Origin: Shewanella oncorhynchi
Lineage (GTDB): Bacteria; Pseudomonadota; Gammaproteobacteria; Enterobacterales; Shewanellaceae
Direction: 5' to 3'
NCBI RefSeq assembly: GCF_012584455.1
Contig: NZ_JABAEB010000003.1
Location: 406,217-470,216 of the forward strand
DNA length: 64,000 nucleotides
Part shown: positions 27,850-37,752 of the stretch, one piece after another
Numbering within the stretch: position 1 is the first letter of the stretch
Layout of the letters: every line of letters begins with the position of its first letter
Notes under the pieces: generated by a model
Seen by the model: only the letters and a program-made list of their open reading frames with translations
Told to the model about the DNA's origin: nothing
Database searches by the model: none
Translations under genes and position numbers: made by a program

Positions 27850-28758
27850 ATGATGTCGACATCGTCCCTAAAGACCGCACCTTATTCGTTGCAGCGCCGT
27901 GATTGGGGTTATGTGGGTGAATTTAGGGCCATGGCGAGTCCCTGTGAAATACTCATTGGGTGCGATCAATTTGATATTGCAGACGATATGTTGGATATGG
28001 CTGTCACTGAGGCGCTGCGTATCGAACATAAGTACAGTCGCTTTATCGCGCAGAATTGTCTGTGGCAATTAAACCATGCCAATGGTCATAAGCAGCTTAT
28101 CGATGAAGAAACCTGGCAGTTATTGGCTTTTGCTAAACAATGTTTTCAGCTCAGTGATGGACTCTTTGATATTTCTGCTGGGCCGTTAATGGAACTGTGG
28201 CGCTTTGATCCCAAAGCCCAATTGCCCGAACATGGCCGCATACTTGCCGCGAAAGCCTTAGTGGGATTTGAGCGCATCGAGTTTGATTCGCGCCATATTG
28301 AGATGCCAACAGGAATGAAATTGGATTTTGGTGGTATCGCAAAAGAATATGCGGTCGACAGAGTCGCCTATGAGTTAGCCGAATGTTATCCAGACATTCC
28401 AGTGTTAGTGAATTTTGGCGGTGATATCGCTTGTCCCGTGTCCAAAGTGACGCCATGGCAAGTGGGAATTGAAGACCCACGACACCTCGATCACGCTGCG
28501 AGTGTACTGGCGATTAGTCAGGGTGCATTAGCGACCAGTGGCGATACGCGGCGATTTTTTGAAGTCGATGGAAAGCGTTACGGCCATATTGTCGACCCAC
28601 GCACTGGCTATCCCGTTATCCATGCGCCGCGCTCTGTGACTGTGTTAGGGCCAAACTGCGTGACTGCAGGTATGCTCGCCACTATGGCTATGCTGCAGGG
28701 GCGAGACGCGGAAGATTTTTTACAGCAACAAGATGTTAAGTTCAGTATTTTCCGTTAG
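27850..28758 (+). CDS. ApbE-family FAD:protein FMN transferase without signal peptide
   Basis: 302 residues. Covalently attaches FMN from FAD to Ser/Thr in target proteins. Family motifs: FDISAGPLMELW, GMKLDFGGIAKEYAVD, VNFGGDI, and the C-terminal TSGDTRRFF...GHIVDPRTGYPV. There is no signal peptide or lipobox, and an in-frame TGA immediately precedes the ribosome site (GAGGTGA), so none can be added upstream. Most ApbE proteins act outside the cytoplasm, so this one is unusual. It follows DUF3570 and is 20 bases before the response regulator gene. Confidence 0.93.
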   Translation: MMSTSSLKTAPYSLQRRDWGYVGEFRAMASPCEILIGCDQFDIADDMLDMAVTEALRIEHKYSRFIAQNCLWQLNHANGHKQLIDEETWQLLAFAKQCFQLSDGLFDISAGPLMELWRFDPKAQLPEHGRILAAKALVGFERIEFDSRHIEMPTGMKLDFGGIAKEYAVDRVAYELAECYPDIPVLVNFGGDIACPVSKVTPWQVGIEDPRHLDHAASVLAISQGALATSGDTRRFFEVDGKRYGHIVDPRTGYPVIHAPRSVTVLGPNCVTAGMLATMAMLQGRDAEDFLQQQDVKFSIFR

Positions 28759-28778
28759 GGCTAAGTTAAGGACATTGA

Positions 28779-29438
28779 ATGCGTATTATGTTGGTTGAAG
28801 ACAATGAGTTATTAGCCCAAGGAATTTGCTTGAGTTTGGCGAAGCTGGGCATGCAAGTTGATCACCTTAATAGTTATCAGCAAGCCTTGCTGGGGGTTAA
28901 AAATGAAAGCTTCAGTGCCATAGTGCTCGATCTGGGATTGCCTGACGGTAATGGTAAAGAGTTACTTAAAGCTTGGCGCCAGCAGGGAGTGTCAATTCCC
29001 ACAATAGTTTTGACCGCGAATACGGATTTTGACACTAAGCTCGAATGTTTAGACATGGGCGCCGATGATTATCTCGGTAAACCTTTTGATGTGCGTGAAC
29101 TAGCCGCGCGCATTCGTGCTATCGTCAGGCGTCAGTATGGGCTCGATCACAACAGTTTGATTATTGGTGCGCTTTGCATTGATTTAAATACCCGTGAAGT
29201 GACCTTTCGCGATCAAAATGTGCTGCTTTCACGGCGTGAATTTCAATTACTGCTCGAACTCGCTCAGTCGGCAGGGCGTGTATTGACCCGCAGCCAGTTA
29301 GAACAGTTAACCTATGGCTGGGATGAAGTCGGCAGTAATTCAATAGAAGTGCATATCCACCATCTGCGCAAAAAACTTGCCAATGAATTAATCAAAACCG
29401 TGCGTGGAATAGGCTATACCTTGATTGAAATAAATTAA
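28779..29438 (+). CDS. OmpR/PhoB-family response regulator (QseB/PmrA-like)
   Basis: 219 residues. Receiver domain with acidic pocket E7-D8, phospho-acceptor D51 and K101. The C-terminal winged helix includes LLSRREFQLLLELAQSAGRVLTRSQLE and NSIEVHIHHLRKKL. The overall layout (about 220 residues, VEVHIHNLRKKL-like recognition region) resembles QseB/PmrA/TctD. This fits the PmrA-type box upstream of the TlpA gene. Followed after 84 bases by its kinase. Confidence 0.93.
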   Translation: MRIMLVEDNELLAQGICLSLAKLGMQVDHLNSYQQALLGVKNESFSAIVLDLGLPDGNGKELLKAWRQQGVSIPTIVLTANTDFDTKLECLDMGADDYLGKPFDVRELAARIRAIVRRQYGLDHNSLIIGALCIDLNTREVTFRDQNVLLSRREFQLLLELAQSAGRVLTRSQLEQLTYGWDEVGSNSIEVHIHHLRKKLANELIKTVRGIGYTLIEIN

Positions 29439-29522
29439 TTTGAAGAGTTAAGTGACAAGCTCCACGTTTGTGGGTACTGATAACGCAGTGATGACTTGAA
29501 GCATAGTCGTTAGGAAAAAGAA

Positions 29523-30920
29523 GTGATTCGATTAAAGGGGCTAGATGTGTATTCACTGCGTTTGGTACTGACATTATTAATTTTGTCAGGTATTTCAGTA
29601 TCCGTCGCTGTATCTAGCTGGTTGAGTACTCGGGATTCTAAGCATCAAATAGAAGAACTCTTCGATGCGCAAATGCTCCAAACCGCTAAAATGTTGGAGT
29701 TGTTCTATCATACTGAGCCCAATGCAACAGCTCAGGATCTCGTCATACCCCAAGTGCTCCACGTTCCCGATAGCCAGATCAGTTCCTTTGCCGAAAAGGC
29801 CGATGCGCTGAAACTGGCCTATGAGCATAAATTGGCGTTTCAAATCTGGAGTGAGGCGGGTGAGGCCTTAGTTTTATCGGATAATATTGGTCATCAACCT
29901 ATTAGTCGATTCGTACAGGGCTATCATAAGAAAGTGTTCGAAGGAGAACTTTGGCATGTGTTCAGTTTTTTTTCGGTTAAAAATCATGTTTGGATTGTCA
30001 CTGCTCAACAGGATGAAGTACGCCGAGAGCTTGTATCGCAAATCATGCATAACGCCGTTATTGTGCCTTTAATGGTAGTGCCTTTAACATTAATTATTGT
30101 TAGCTTCTTGTTTTATCTCTTGTTTCGGCCATTAAAAACCTTTGAAAGAGAATTAATTGGACGGGCGCCCAACGATTTGACCCCGTTGACTATGTCATTG
30201 CCTAAAGAATTAGTCCCTGTTCGGCGCGCATTGAACTTATATATCAATAGTATCGCGCGATTTATCGCCCGTGAGCGTCGTTTTAGCGCCGATGCGGCCC
30301 ATGAGCTTAAAACGCCATTATCTGTGATTAAATTACATCAACATGGCTTAGAGAGTCTGATTGATGATGATCCGCAGCAGAAATTCCATTTAGCTGCGAT
30401 AGATGCTGGCGTCGTGCACATGAGTCATACCGTTGAACAATTACTCGTATTAGCAAGGGTGGACTCGATTAATGAGCTTAATGTGTCATCCCACGCCATT
30501 TTGCCTATGGTCGAAGATGCGCTTAATCAATTAATGCCACAAATCACAGATTATGAATGGAATATCGATATCGCATCCAATCTAACGGTGACCTGTGATC
30601 GTTTTTATTTGCTACTTGTACTGAAGAATATTATCGAAAATGCCTGTAAATACAGTCCACAGGAATCGGAGATTTCAGTGTTGGCCCATGCTTTGGATGA
30701 TGAAATCTGTATTTGTGTCGCGGATCGAGGCCAAGGCATGACAGAGCCGCAGATTGCCAATGCGACAGAACGTTTTTATCGTGTGAATGAAAATGAAGGC
30801 ATAGGAGCGGGATTAGGTTTGTCTATCTGTTATCACATCATAGAATTGCACCAAGGTCGTTTAGTGATTGCGCCTAGGGATCAAGGTGGATTATCTGTGA
30901 CACTTTTTCTGCCAAAATAG
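29523..30920 (+). CDS. Sensor histidine kinase (QseC-like)
   Basis: 465 residues, GTG start with AGGA upstream. Inner-membrane kinase. TM1 is near residues 10-30 (LVLTLLILSGISVSVAVSSWL), with a periplasmic domain of about 140 residues beginning with a QseC-like EELFDAQMLQTAKML, and TM2 near 178-202 (VIVPLMVVPLTLIIVSFLFYLLF). The dimerisation box SADAAHELKTPLS has the phospho-acceptor His260; the ATPase boxes are NIIENACKY, DRGQGM and GAGLGLSIC. Partner of the preceding regulator. The signal is unknown. Confidence 0.93.
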   Translation: MIRLKGLDVYSLRLVLTLLILSGISVSVAVSSWLSTRDSKHQIEELFDAQMLQTAKMLELFYHTEPNATAQDLVIPQVLHVPDSQISSFAEKADALKLAYEHKLAFQIWSEAGEALVLSDNIGHQPISRFVQGYHKKVFEGELWHVFSFFSVKNHVWIVTAQQDEVRRELVSQIMHNAVIVPLMVVPLTLIIVSFLFYLLFRPLKTFERELIGRAPNDLTPLTMSLPKELVPVRRALNLYINSIARFIARERRFSADAAHELKTPLSVIKLHQHGLESLIDDDPQQKFHLAAIDAGVVHMSHTVEQLLVLARVDSINELNVSSHAILPMVEDALNQLMPQITDYEWNIDIASNLTVTCDRFYLLLVLKNIIENACKYSPQESEISVLAHALDDEICICVADRGQGMTEPQIANATERFYRVNENEGIGAGLGLSICYHIIELHQGRLVIAPRDQGGLSVTLFLPK

Positions 30921-31410
30921 TTCAGGCAATGAAATGTTAAAATAGATCCGCAGTTTCAGTGACATCAGCTCAGTTGTTTTGATACATTTAAGCGGGTAAA
31001 ATTTTGAAATTTCCTGCTGTCTTAGTGTTAATCCTTAGGCTTACCAACAGATTGATTCGCTTATTGTGATATTTCATCTAAGATCATCAACACTTAGTTG
31101 AGGCGTAAAAAGGCTCATTTTACTTTCAATAATGTAGCATTTGGATCACTTAATTTGTTTTTGTAACTTTGAAAACAGAAATAAGCATGATAATGTTATT
31201 TTAATATTCATTTTTGGTATAAGCTTATTCTCAAATAGTATTGTGTAGAAGGGGTTAACTGCATCTTTATTTATGAGTTTTTTTCTCCTTCTGATATCTT
31301 TCGCGATATGTAAGCAACTGTTTTTTTTCATCCCTAAATCAGAGTGAAAAAAATTCACTGTATACATAAAAAACATTGATTTCTTAGTTTATTTTTTAGG
31401 TTACCTATCT
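30921..31410. other. AT-rich gap and opgG promoter region
   Basis: 490 bases. No convincing gene; a minus-strand open frame at 31146-31376 has no ribosome site or recognisable content. No terminator for the kinase gene was found. An inverted repeat AGTGAA-AAAAA-TTCACT (31343-31359) directly precedes TATACA, which may be the -10 of opgGH. Confidence 0.5.
31343..31366 (+). promoter_or_regulatory. Inverted repeat and possible -10 of opgGH
   Basis: AGTGAA-N5-TTCACT followed at once by TATACA (31361-31366), 45 bases upstream of the opgG ATG. A repressor-type operator over a promoter is possible; inference only. Confidence 0.35.
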
Positions 31411-33039
31411 ATGGTTAGCTTGTTGCGTTGCCCATCGTCCAAACCTTATTCGTCACTCATATGTTCACTGACGCTAGGCGCTGTAGTCGCCCTGTCTGGT
31501 GTCGCGTACGCTGAAGAGACAAAACCCGCCGAGGCAGTTCCTGTGGTTACTCCACCGAAAGTGATTTCTCAGCCCAGTACAAAAAATCAAATCAGATTCA
31601 CTAAGACAGGCGCTTTTGATAGCGAAACTGTCGTGAAGATTGCAAAACGTTTGGCAGCGAAACCTTATGTGACCCTCAAAGATCCTTTGCCAGCTGGCCT
31701 TGCTAAACTGTCATACGATGAATACAGAGATATTCGTTTTAACCCGACTGCGTCTATTTGGCGTGATCAGGGCGTGCCATTTCAAATGCAAATGTTCCAC
31801 CGTGGTTTCTATTTTCAGGATCTGATCGAGATTGCGATTGTAGAAGGTCAGAATGCAACGCACTTAGCCTATGAGCCTAAATATTTCACCGCGGGTGAAG
31901 TGATTACTCAAGCGCTACCAAATGATGACATTGGCTACTCAGGATTCCGTATTCATAACCAATTGAATACGAACGGTGTATTTGACGAGCTTATGGTATT
32001 CCAAGGTGCGAGTTATTTCCGTGCTTTAGGTAAAGGTAACGCCTATGGCTTATCTTCCCGTGGTTTGGCGTTAAAAACGGCTGACGCTGAAGGGGAAGAA
32101 TTCCCGATATTTCGCGCCTTCTGGGTTGAGCGTCCACACAATGACAGCAACTTGATTGTTGTGCATGCCTTGTTAGATAGCCCAAGCGTAGCAGGTGCCT
32201 ATACTTTCTCTGTCCGTCCCGGTGATAACACCTTGATTGATGTAGAAGCGACACTGTTTCCTCGTGTTGAGCTGAGCAAAGTCGGTTTAGCACCAAGCAC
32301 TAGCATGTTCTTACATTCACTCAATGGTCGTCACGACACCGATGATTTTAGACCTGAAGTACATGATTCTGATGGTTTATTGATGTTAAATGGTCGTGGT
32401 GAGCATTTATGGCGCCCATTAGCTAATCCACGTCAGTTACAAGTCAGTGCGTTTTCTGACAACTCGCCTCAGGGATTTGGTCTGATCCAACGTGAGCGTG
32501 ACTATGCGTCATATCAAGATTTAGAAGCCCATTACGAACGTCGCCCAAGCCTATGGATTGAGCCTGTGGGTAATTGGGGGCAAGGTTCAGTGGTGTTGAC
32601 TGAAATTCCGACAGAGTCTGAAATTCATGACAACATTGTTAGTTATTGGAAACCACGTCAGCCTATTCCTGCTGGCGGTGAATTTCATTTTGCCTATCGC
32701 ATGAGTTGGGGTGAAGAACCTGCTGCGAAAGTTGGTGCTGTACATATTTCTCGCTCTGCCAGTGGTCGTGCCGATATTGCTAAGGCGACTCCAAGACGTT
32801 TATTTGTGGTCGACTATCAAGTTGAAGGTCCGATGACAGATGAAATGCCAGTCGCTAAAGTTGAAGCTTCTGGTGGTGTGGTCACGAACGTGGTGATTGC
32901 CCGTAATGCCGCTAAAAATGGCTATCGCTTAGCTTTTGAATTAGAGCCAGAAGATAAAGATCTTATCGAACTGCGCGCTGAACTTAAGTTCCCAACTCCT
33001 CGTCAGGTTGAAACCTGGCTCTATCGCTGGACGCTTTAA
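31411..33039 (+). CDS. opgG: Periplasmic glucan biosynthesis protein OpgG/MdoG
   Basis: 542 residues. Exported protein (signal peptide with core [15 protein letters not shown]) needed for the branching and release of osmoregulated periplasmic glucans. Family features: [19 protein letters not shown] near the N-terminus, [31 protein letters not shown], and a C-terminal immunoglobulin-like domain. ATG start after AGG in TTAGGTT. It is 23 bases ahead of the OpgH start. Confidence 0.96.
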   Translation: MVSLLRCPSSKPYSSLICSLTLGAVVALSGVAYAEETKPAEAVPVVTPPKVISQPSTKNQIRFTKTGAFDSETVVKIAKRLAAKPYVTLKDPLPAGLAKLSYDEYRDIRFNPTASIWRDQGVPFQMQMFHRGFYFQDLIEIAIVEGQNATHLAYEPKYFTAGEVITQALPNDDIGYSGFRIHNQLNTNGVFDELMVFQGASYFRALGKGNAYGLSSRGLALKTADAEGEEFPIFRAFWVERPHNDSNLIVVHALLDSPSVAGAYTFSVRPGDNTLIDVEATLFPRVELSKVGLAPSTSMFLHSLNGRHDTDDFRPEVHDSDGLLMLNGRGEHLWRPLANPRQLQVSAFSDNSPQGFGLIQRERDYASYQDLEAHYERRPSLWIEPVGNWGQGSVVLTEIPTESEIHDNIVSYWKPRQPIPAGGEFHFAYRMSWGEEPAAKVGAVHISRSASGRADIAKATPRRLFVVDYQVEGPMTDEMPVAKVEASGGVVTNVVIARNAAKNGYRLAFELEPEDKDLIELRAELKFPTPRQVETWLYRWTL

Positions 33040-33062
33040 GGTTCATGACGGAGCAACATGAT

Positions 33063-35246
33063 ATGACTGTATCCGATAACTCGGTACTCGAGACGGAAGT
33101 CCTCGTGGGTGGTAGTGCTATGCCAAATGAACGGCCTGGCGCTATGGAACCCCAAAATTTAAGTAAGATGCCAGAGGGATTCCCTCGCCGTAGCACTGTG
33201 GCTGATGGGGTACGCTCGCGTACCTACCGTCGTGTGTTTGTGGTGGGTGGGGCTTTATTATTATCTTTGTTTGCTATCTATGAAATGGGGGCGGTATTTA
33301 GCATTGGCGGAATTACTCCTCTGGAATATTTAGTGCTAGTGCTGTTTGCGGTTAACTTCTGCTGGATTGCTTTGGCGTTTTGTAGCGGTATTGCAGGTTT
33401 TTTAATTTTACTGCGAAAACCGCGGGCAAAAGATTTGCAAGTGACTGAACTGCATACGCGAACCGCGATTTTGATGCCGACCTATAACGAATCTCCTGAT
33501 AGGGTATTCTCGGCGGTTTCAGTAATGGCTGAAACCTTGTCGCAAACGGGTCATGGTCATGCTTTTGATTGGTTTATCTTAAGTGATACTACCGATCCCG
33601 ATATTGCTTTGCTCGAAGAGCAGGCGTTTCTGGTGTTACGTCAAGAAACCCATAAGCATTCGCGGGTGTATTACCGTCGCCGTCGTAAAAACGTCGCCCG
33701 TAAAGCGGGTAACGTAGCCGATTTTTGCCGTCGTTGGGGGTCGCGCTATGATCACTTGTTAGTGCTTGATGCCGACAGTTTGATGGAGTCTTCAACCATC
33801 ACTGGCTTAGCTCAGCGCATGCAGGCCGATCCTGATGCGGGTTTGATCCAAACGATTCCGTCGTTGATCAATGGCACCACTTTAATGGCCCGTTTACAGC
33901 AATTTGCGGCGCGTATTTATGGTCCGGTAATTGGTACCGGGTTAGGCTGGTGGGTACAAAAAGAAGGTAACTTCTGGGGCCACAACGCCATTATCCGCAC
34001 CGAAGCCTTTATGACCGCAGCGGGATTACCCAACCTTAAGGGTAAGCCACCTTTTGGTGGTCATATCATGAGCCATGACTTTGTTGAAGCTGCGCTGATC
34101 CGCCGTGCGGGCTGGAGTGTGGTTATTGCCTATGATTTACCGGGTTCATACGAAGAATGTCCACCGTCGATTATCGACTTAGCCGTGCGTGATCGTCGCT
34201 GGTGCCAAGGTAACTTGCAGCATTCGCGTATTTTGCCGACTAAAGGTTTGCACTGGGTAAGCCGTTTACATTTACTGACGGGTATCATGGCTTATTTGTC
34301 ATCTCCTTTCTGGTTGATGTTGATTTTGACCGGTTTGATGTTGGCTTTGCAGGCACACTTTATTCGACCTGAATATTTCACCGATCAATTTTCACTGTTC
34401 CCGACTTGGCCCATCATGGACTCGGATAGGGCATTAAGATTGTTCTACATTACTATGGGGGTTTTGTTTGGCCCTAAAGTATTCGGTGTCTTGTTGCTGC
34501 TTAAAGACGGTGAGTTTGCTCGCAGTGTTGGTGGTCGAATTAAAGCGATATTCAGTGTGATCTTTGAGGTTATACTTTCAGCGCTGATTGCACCTATCAT
34601 GATGTTTATCCATTGTGGTGCTGTGATGTCAATTCTGATGGGGCGGGACAGTGGTTGGTCGCCGCAACGTCGTGATGACGGCAGTATGCCTTGGATGACG
34701 TTAATTTATCGTCACCGCTGGCATATGCTGGCAGGTGTGATGTTAGGTTATGCGGCAATTTTGGATTCTTTGACTTTGTTAGCTTGGATGAGTCCGGCGT
34801 TGATCGGTCTGTGGATTGCTGTGCCAATTTCGGCATGGACAGGTTCAGTCAAAATTGGCGAAGTGTTCAAGCGTGCCGGTATTCTTGCAACACCAGAAGA
34901 ACGTAACCCTGCGCAAATTTGTCTGCAAGCGCAAGAAGCGCGCGCCGCTTACCAAAGACACATTGCTGAGCCTTGGACGTTAGCACAGGTACTTAAAGAC
35001 CCTGCGTTGATGGAATTGCATTTAGCCATGGTGGATAAACAGCCTTTGCGTGCTGCGGGTACACCAATTGAAGCGATGGAAGCAATAGTGCATGTGAAGG
35101 TGCATGAAGCTCGTTGTCAACAGAGCGCATTAGCTTTACTCAATCGTCAAGAAATGGCGATGGTGTTGGCAAACCCTTTGATGTTACGTAGCCTACAGAA
35201 ATTACCAGAGCAATTTGTCGAAGAAGATCTGGTGTCTTTTTGCTAA
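33063..35246 (+). CDS. opgH: Glucan glucosyltransferase OpgH/MdoH
   Basis: 727 residues. Inner-membrane family GT2 enzyme making the beta-1,2 glucan backbone from UDP-glucose. Membrane segments near residues 50-120, the catalytic cytoplasmic domain with [19 protein letters not shown] (DxD) and [12 protein letters not shown] (QxxRW-like), then a cluster of C-terminal membrane helices. An ATG at 33045 is only three bases from AAGG, whereas the ATG at 33063 (MTVSDNSV) has GGAG nine bases upstream and matches the start I remember for Shewanella OpgH. Confidence 0.95.
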   Translation: MTVSDNSVLETEVLVGGSAMPNERPGAMEPQNLSKMPEGFPRRSTVADGVRSRTYRRVFVVGGALLLSLFAIYEMGAVFSIGGITPLEYLVLVLFAVNFCWIALAFCSGIAGFLILLRKPRAKDLQVTELHTRTAILMPTYNESPDRVFSAVSVMAETLSQTGHGHAFDWFILSDTTDPDIALLEEQAFLVLRQETHKHSRVYYRRRRKNVARKAGNVADFCRRWGSRYDHLLVLDADSLMESSTITGLAQRMQADPDAGLIQTIPSLINGTTLMARLQQFAARIYGPVIGTGLGWWVQKEGNFWGHNAIIRTEAFMTAAGLPNLKGKPPFGGHIMSHDFVEAALIRRAGWSVVIAYDLPGSYEECPPSIIDLAVRDRRWCQGNLQHSRILPTKGLHWVSRLHLLTGIMAYLSSPFWLMLILTGLMLALQAHFIRPEYFTDQFSLFPTWPIMDSDRALRLFYITMGVLFGPKVFGVLLLLKDGEFARSVGGRIKAIFSVIFEVILSALIAPIMMFIHCGAVMSILMGRDSGWSPQRRDDGSMPWMTLIYRHRWHMLAGVMLGYAAILDSLTLLAWMSPALIGLWIAVPISAWTGSVKIGEVFKRAGILATPEERNPAQICLQAQEARAAYQRHIAEPWTLAQVLKDPALMELHLAMVDKQPLRAAGTPIEAMEAIVHVKVHEARCQQSALALLNRQEMAMVLANPLMLRSLQKLPEQFVEEDLVSFC

Positions 35247-35288
35247 CGAACACTTGATCAGCATATTTATGCGAGTTTGTTTGATATC

Positions 35289-35324
35289 AATGCCACTGAC
35301 GACCTCAGTGGCATTTTTCTTTTC
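35289..35324 (+). terminator. Terminator of opgGH
   Basis: Arms AATGCCACTGA / TCAGTGGCATT around a five-base loop, followed by TTTCTTTTC. Confidence 0.88.
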
Positions 35325-35444
35325 ATTATCTGGAGTTAACCCCTAGTAATTAATTGATCTCCATGGAATAGTCATATCATAGTGTTGTTGATTGATATAC
35401 CCGCTGGCTCTCAGGTGACCTTAAAAATAGCTAAGGGAGTATTT

Positions 35445-37049
35445 ATGATATTGAAAAAGATCATTCGCTATTTGCCCCCATCCATGCGTGTAACGGTAAA
35501 CGTGAGAGAACTCAAATTGATAGAGCAGGAGTTCCACATCGCGAACTTGAAAGCATTGCAGATTAACCCGATGCCGACGAGACGTAATCTCGCGCAACTA
35601 TTACTCAGCTTTTTTTTCTGTATTCCAATAATTTTAGTGCCAAAGGTAGGTGCAGCTGATGGCGCTCAATCCTTAACATCAAATTCGAGTATTGCTGCGC
35701 AGCCAAATCTTGAGGGTAAAGCTGAAGATCTTACTGCTGTGCTGCCGCTTGCGGCCTTAGTGCCACAGGTGTTGCTATTGGATCTCGCAGGCGTTAATCC
35801 AGTATTTGGCCAGCATTATCGTGACTTAACACTTTCTCCTAATACCTTATCTACTGCTGATTTAGTACGAATCCAAGCTGATGTTACCGGTTACTGGCAT
35901 TATGTGATGACATCCGCAGAATGTAACAACGCTGGAGCCCCAGAGACGGTTTCATCCGTTATTCCAGAGGATCCCCAATATCAAAGGGTGCTTAAGCAAA
36001 TCGCCCATTTAGTGCAATTGGACACAATTGAACCATGGGAAACTTTAGTGCTAGATGAAAAGCTAACCTTAGGAATGAGTCATCAGATCGTTGATACCAT
36101 AGCAAAGCGTGTGTGGATATTGGGAGACTTAGCCACTGAGCCTAGAGTGAATCAAGTTTATACCGAAGAACTTATGATTGGCATTAAGCGCTTTCAGCAA
36201 AAGCATGGGTTAAAACAGGACGGGGTGATAGGTAAGCAGACCTTATTTTGGGTGAACCAATCGCCAAGGGCGAGGGCGGTACTATTAGCTAAAAACACTA
36301 TTCGACAAAGAGTGTTTGAACGTAAATTAGAGCCGAGTTATTTGCTGATTAATGTGCCCGCTTTTGAGATGACGTTGGTCGATAATGGTACGCCAGTGTT
36401 AAGTTCCAAGGTCATTGTGGGTAAATCTTCTCGGCAAACCCCGATTTTGGACAGTCAGATTTCTAGCGTGGTGCTTAACCCCAGTTGGCGAGTGCCTAGC
36501 AGCATTTTACGGCGGGACATTCTGCCGCAAATTCAGCGAAATGGTCATTATCTTAATGAACGTCAATTTGATGTATACGATTATAACGGTCAACGGGTGC
36601 AACGCATGCCAGAGGAATGGCAGACCTTAGCCAGCGCTTCGTTTCCCTATCAGCTTGTACAACGCCCTGGGGCGAAGAATGCATTAGGTAAATATAAGTT
36701 TCACTTTGATAACAGTTTCAGTGTCTATTTACATGGAACTTCTGAGCCAAGTCTCTTTAAAAAGGACGATAGGGCACTATCATCTGGTTGTATTCGTATT
36801 GAAAAAGCCACTGAATTAGCCCAGTGGTTTAAAGAACATTTAGTAAAAGACAAACGTTTATGGGACAAGTTAGCCCCTGGTATTACTGAACCTCAGTGGT
36901 TTTCACTTTCCGAAAAGTTGCCCGTGCATCTGGTTTACTGGACTGCATGGTTAGACGATAGTGGGCAGGAGCAATACCGTCGCGACATTTATGATTTGGA
37001 ACCTGAGCTGACGAATGCTGTGCCTGCCACGGTTTTGGAACAACATTAA
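35445..37049 (+). CDS. ldtD: L,D-transpeptidase, LdtD/YcbB-like
   Basis: 534 residues. Periplasmic enzyme forming 3-3 (mDAP-mDAP) peptidoglycan cross-links. A peptidoglycan-binding domain (RFQQKHGLKQDGVIGKQTLFW) precedes the YkuD catalytic domain with His430 in YLHGTSEP and the motif SSGCIRIE with nucleophile Cys449. The start at 35445 has AAGGGAG five bases upstream; the frame is open to 35382. A hydrophobic segment (LAQLLLSFFFCIPIILV) lies about 45 residues in, giving a long basic cytoplasmic tail and probably a signal anchor. Followed by a MepK/YcbK gene, as in E. coli. Confidence 0.92.
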   Translation: MILKKIIRYLPPSMRVTVNVRELKLIEQEFHIANLKALQINPMPTRRNLAQLLLSFFFCIPIILVPKVGAADGAQSLTSNSSIAAQPNLEGKAEDLTAVLPLAALVPQVLLLDLAGVNPVFGQHYRDLTLSPNTLSTADLVRIQADVTGYWHYVMTSAECNNAGAPETVSSVIPEDPQYQRVLKQIAHLVQLDTIEPWETLVLDEKLTLGMSHQIVDTIAKRVWILGDLATEPRVNQVYTEELMIGIKRFQQKHGLKQDGVIGKQTLFWVNQSPRARAVLLAKNTIRQRVFERKLEPSYLLINVPAFEMTLVDNGTPVLSSKVIVGKSSRQTPILDSQISSVVLNPSWRVPSSILRRDILPQIQRNGHYLNERQFDVYDYNGQRVQRMPEEWQTLASASFPYQLVQRPGAKNALGKYKFHFDNSFSVYLHGTSEPSLFKKDDRALSSGCIRIEKATELAQWFKEHLVKDKRLWDKLAPGITEPQWFSLSEKLPVHLVYWTAWLDDSGQEQYRRDIYDLEPELTNAVPATVLEQH

Positions 37050-37203
37050 CGTTTTTGTGCTGTAAAGTTGAGCAAGATAAGCATCTGAACTCGCTTGGCA
37101 TTTTGAAATCCTACTCAGAATGGGGTTGGCAAAACTTGATCTTAGGGCTTATTCAGTATAATTTGCCTTACTAGTGACCAAAAAGCATACAAAAGGTGAT
37201 CAT

Positions 37204-37752
37204 GTGACTTTAATATGTCCTGCCCGTAGGCAGTTATTGTTAGGCCTTAGTGGTGTGGCATTATGTTCCTTTATTCCCTCAAAAGCGGTTGCCAGCCGTT
37301 CAACCAAAGGGATCCGCGAGTTAAGTTTGTTTAATCGTCATACTGGCGAGCGCGATGATGGTAGTTACTGGGTAGATGGTCATTATCAGAGCAAGGTGTT
37401 AGACAATTTTAATCATTTGCTGCGGGATCATCGTCAGAATGTGGCAGCACCTATGGATAAGCGCTTATTTGATTTACTCCACTCGCTCAAAACAACCTTG
37501 AATACCAACGATGAAATCCATGTGATTTCCGGTTACCGTTCACCAAAAACCAATGCCATGCTCGTGAGCCACAGTGGCGGAGTTGCTAAGAAGAGTTATC
37601 ACATGCGCGGCATGGCGATGGACATAGCGATCCCTAGCGTTAAACTAAAAACCCTCAGAGAAGCGGCTTTATCCCTGAAACTCGGTGGTGTGGGTTATTA
37701 TCCTAATTCTGGTTTTGTGCACGTCGATTGTGGTCCGGTAAGGCACTGGTAG
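37204..37752 (+). CDS. mepK: MepK/YcbK-like murein endopeptidase
   Basis: 182 residues from the GTG at 37204 (AAGGTG upstream); an upstream GTG at 37174 is possible. DUF882/peptidase M15 family with zinc-ligand motifs HMRGMAMDI and FVHVDCG. The E. coli homologue YcbK cleaves 3-3 cross-links made by L,D-transpeptidases, matching its place after ldtD. The N-terminus ARRQLLLGLSGVALCSF resembles a twin-arginine signal, also seen in E. coli YcbK. Its 3' end overlaps the convergent small gene by 50 bases. Confidence 0.9.
   Translation: MTLICPARRQLLLGLSGVALCSFIPSKAVASRSTKGIRELSLFNRHTGERDDGSYWVDGHYQSKVLDNFNHLLRDHRQNVAAPMDKRLFDLLHSLKTTLNTNDEIHVISGYRSPKTNAMLVSHSGGVAKKSYHMRGMAMDIAIPSVKLKTLREAALSLKLGGVGYYPNSGFVHVDCGPVRHW

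Noticed and set aside
31146..31376. Minus-strand 76-codon open frame in the kinase-opgG gap
   Set aside because: Very AT-rich, no ribosome site, no recognisable domain; best read as chance open frame in a non-coding gap.
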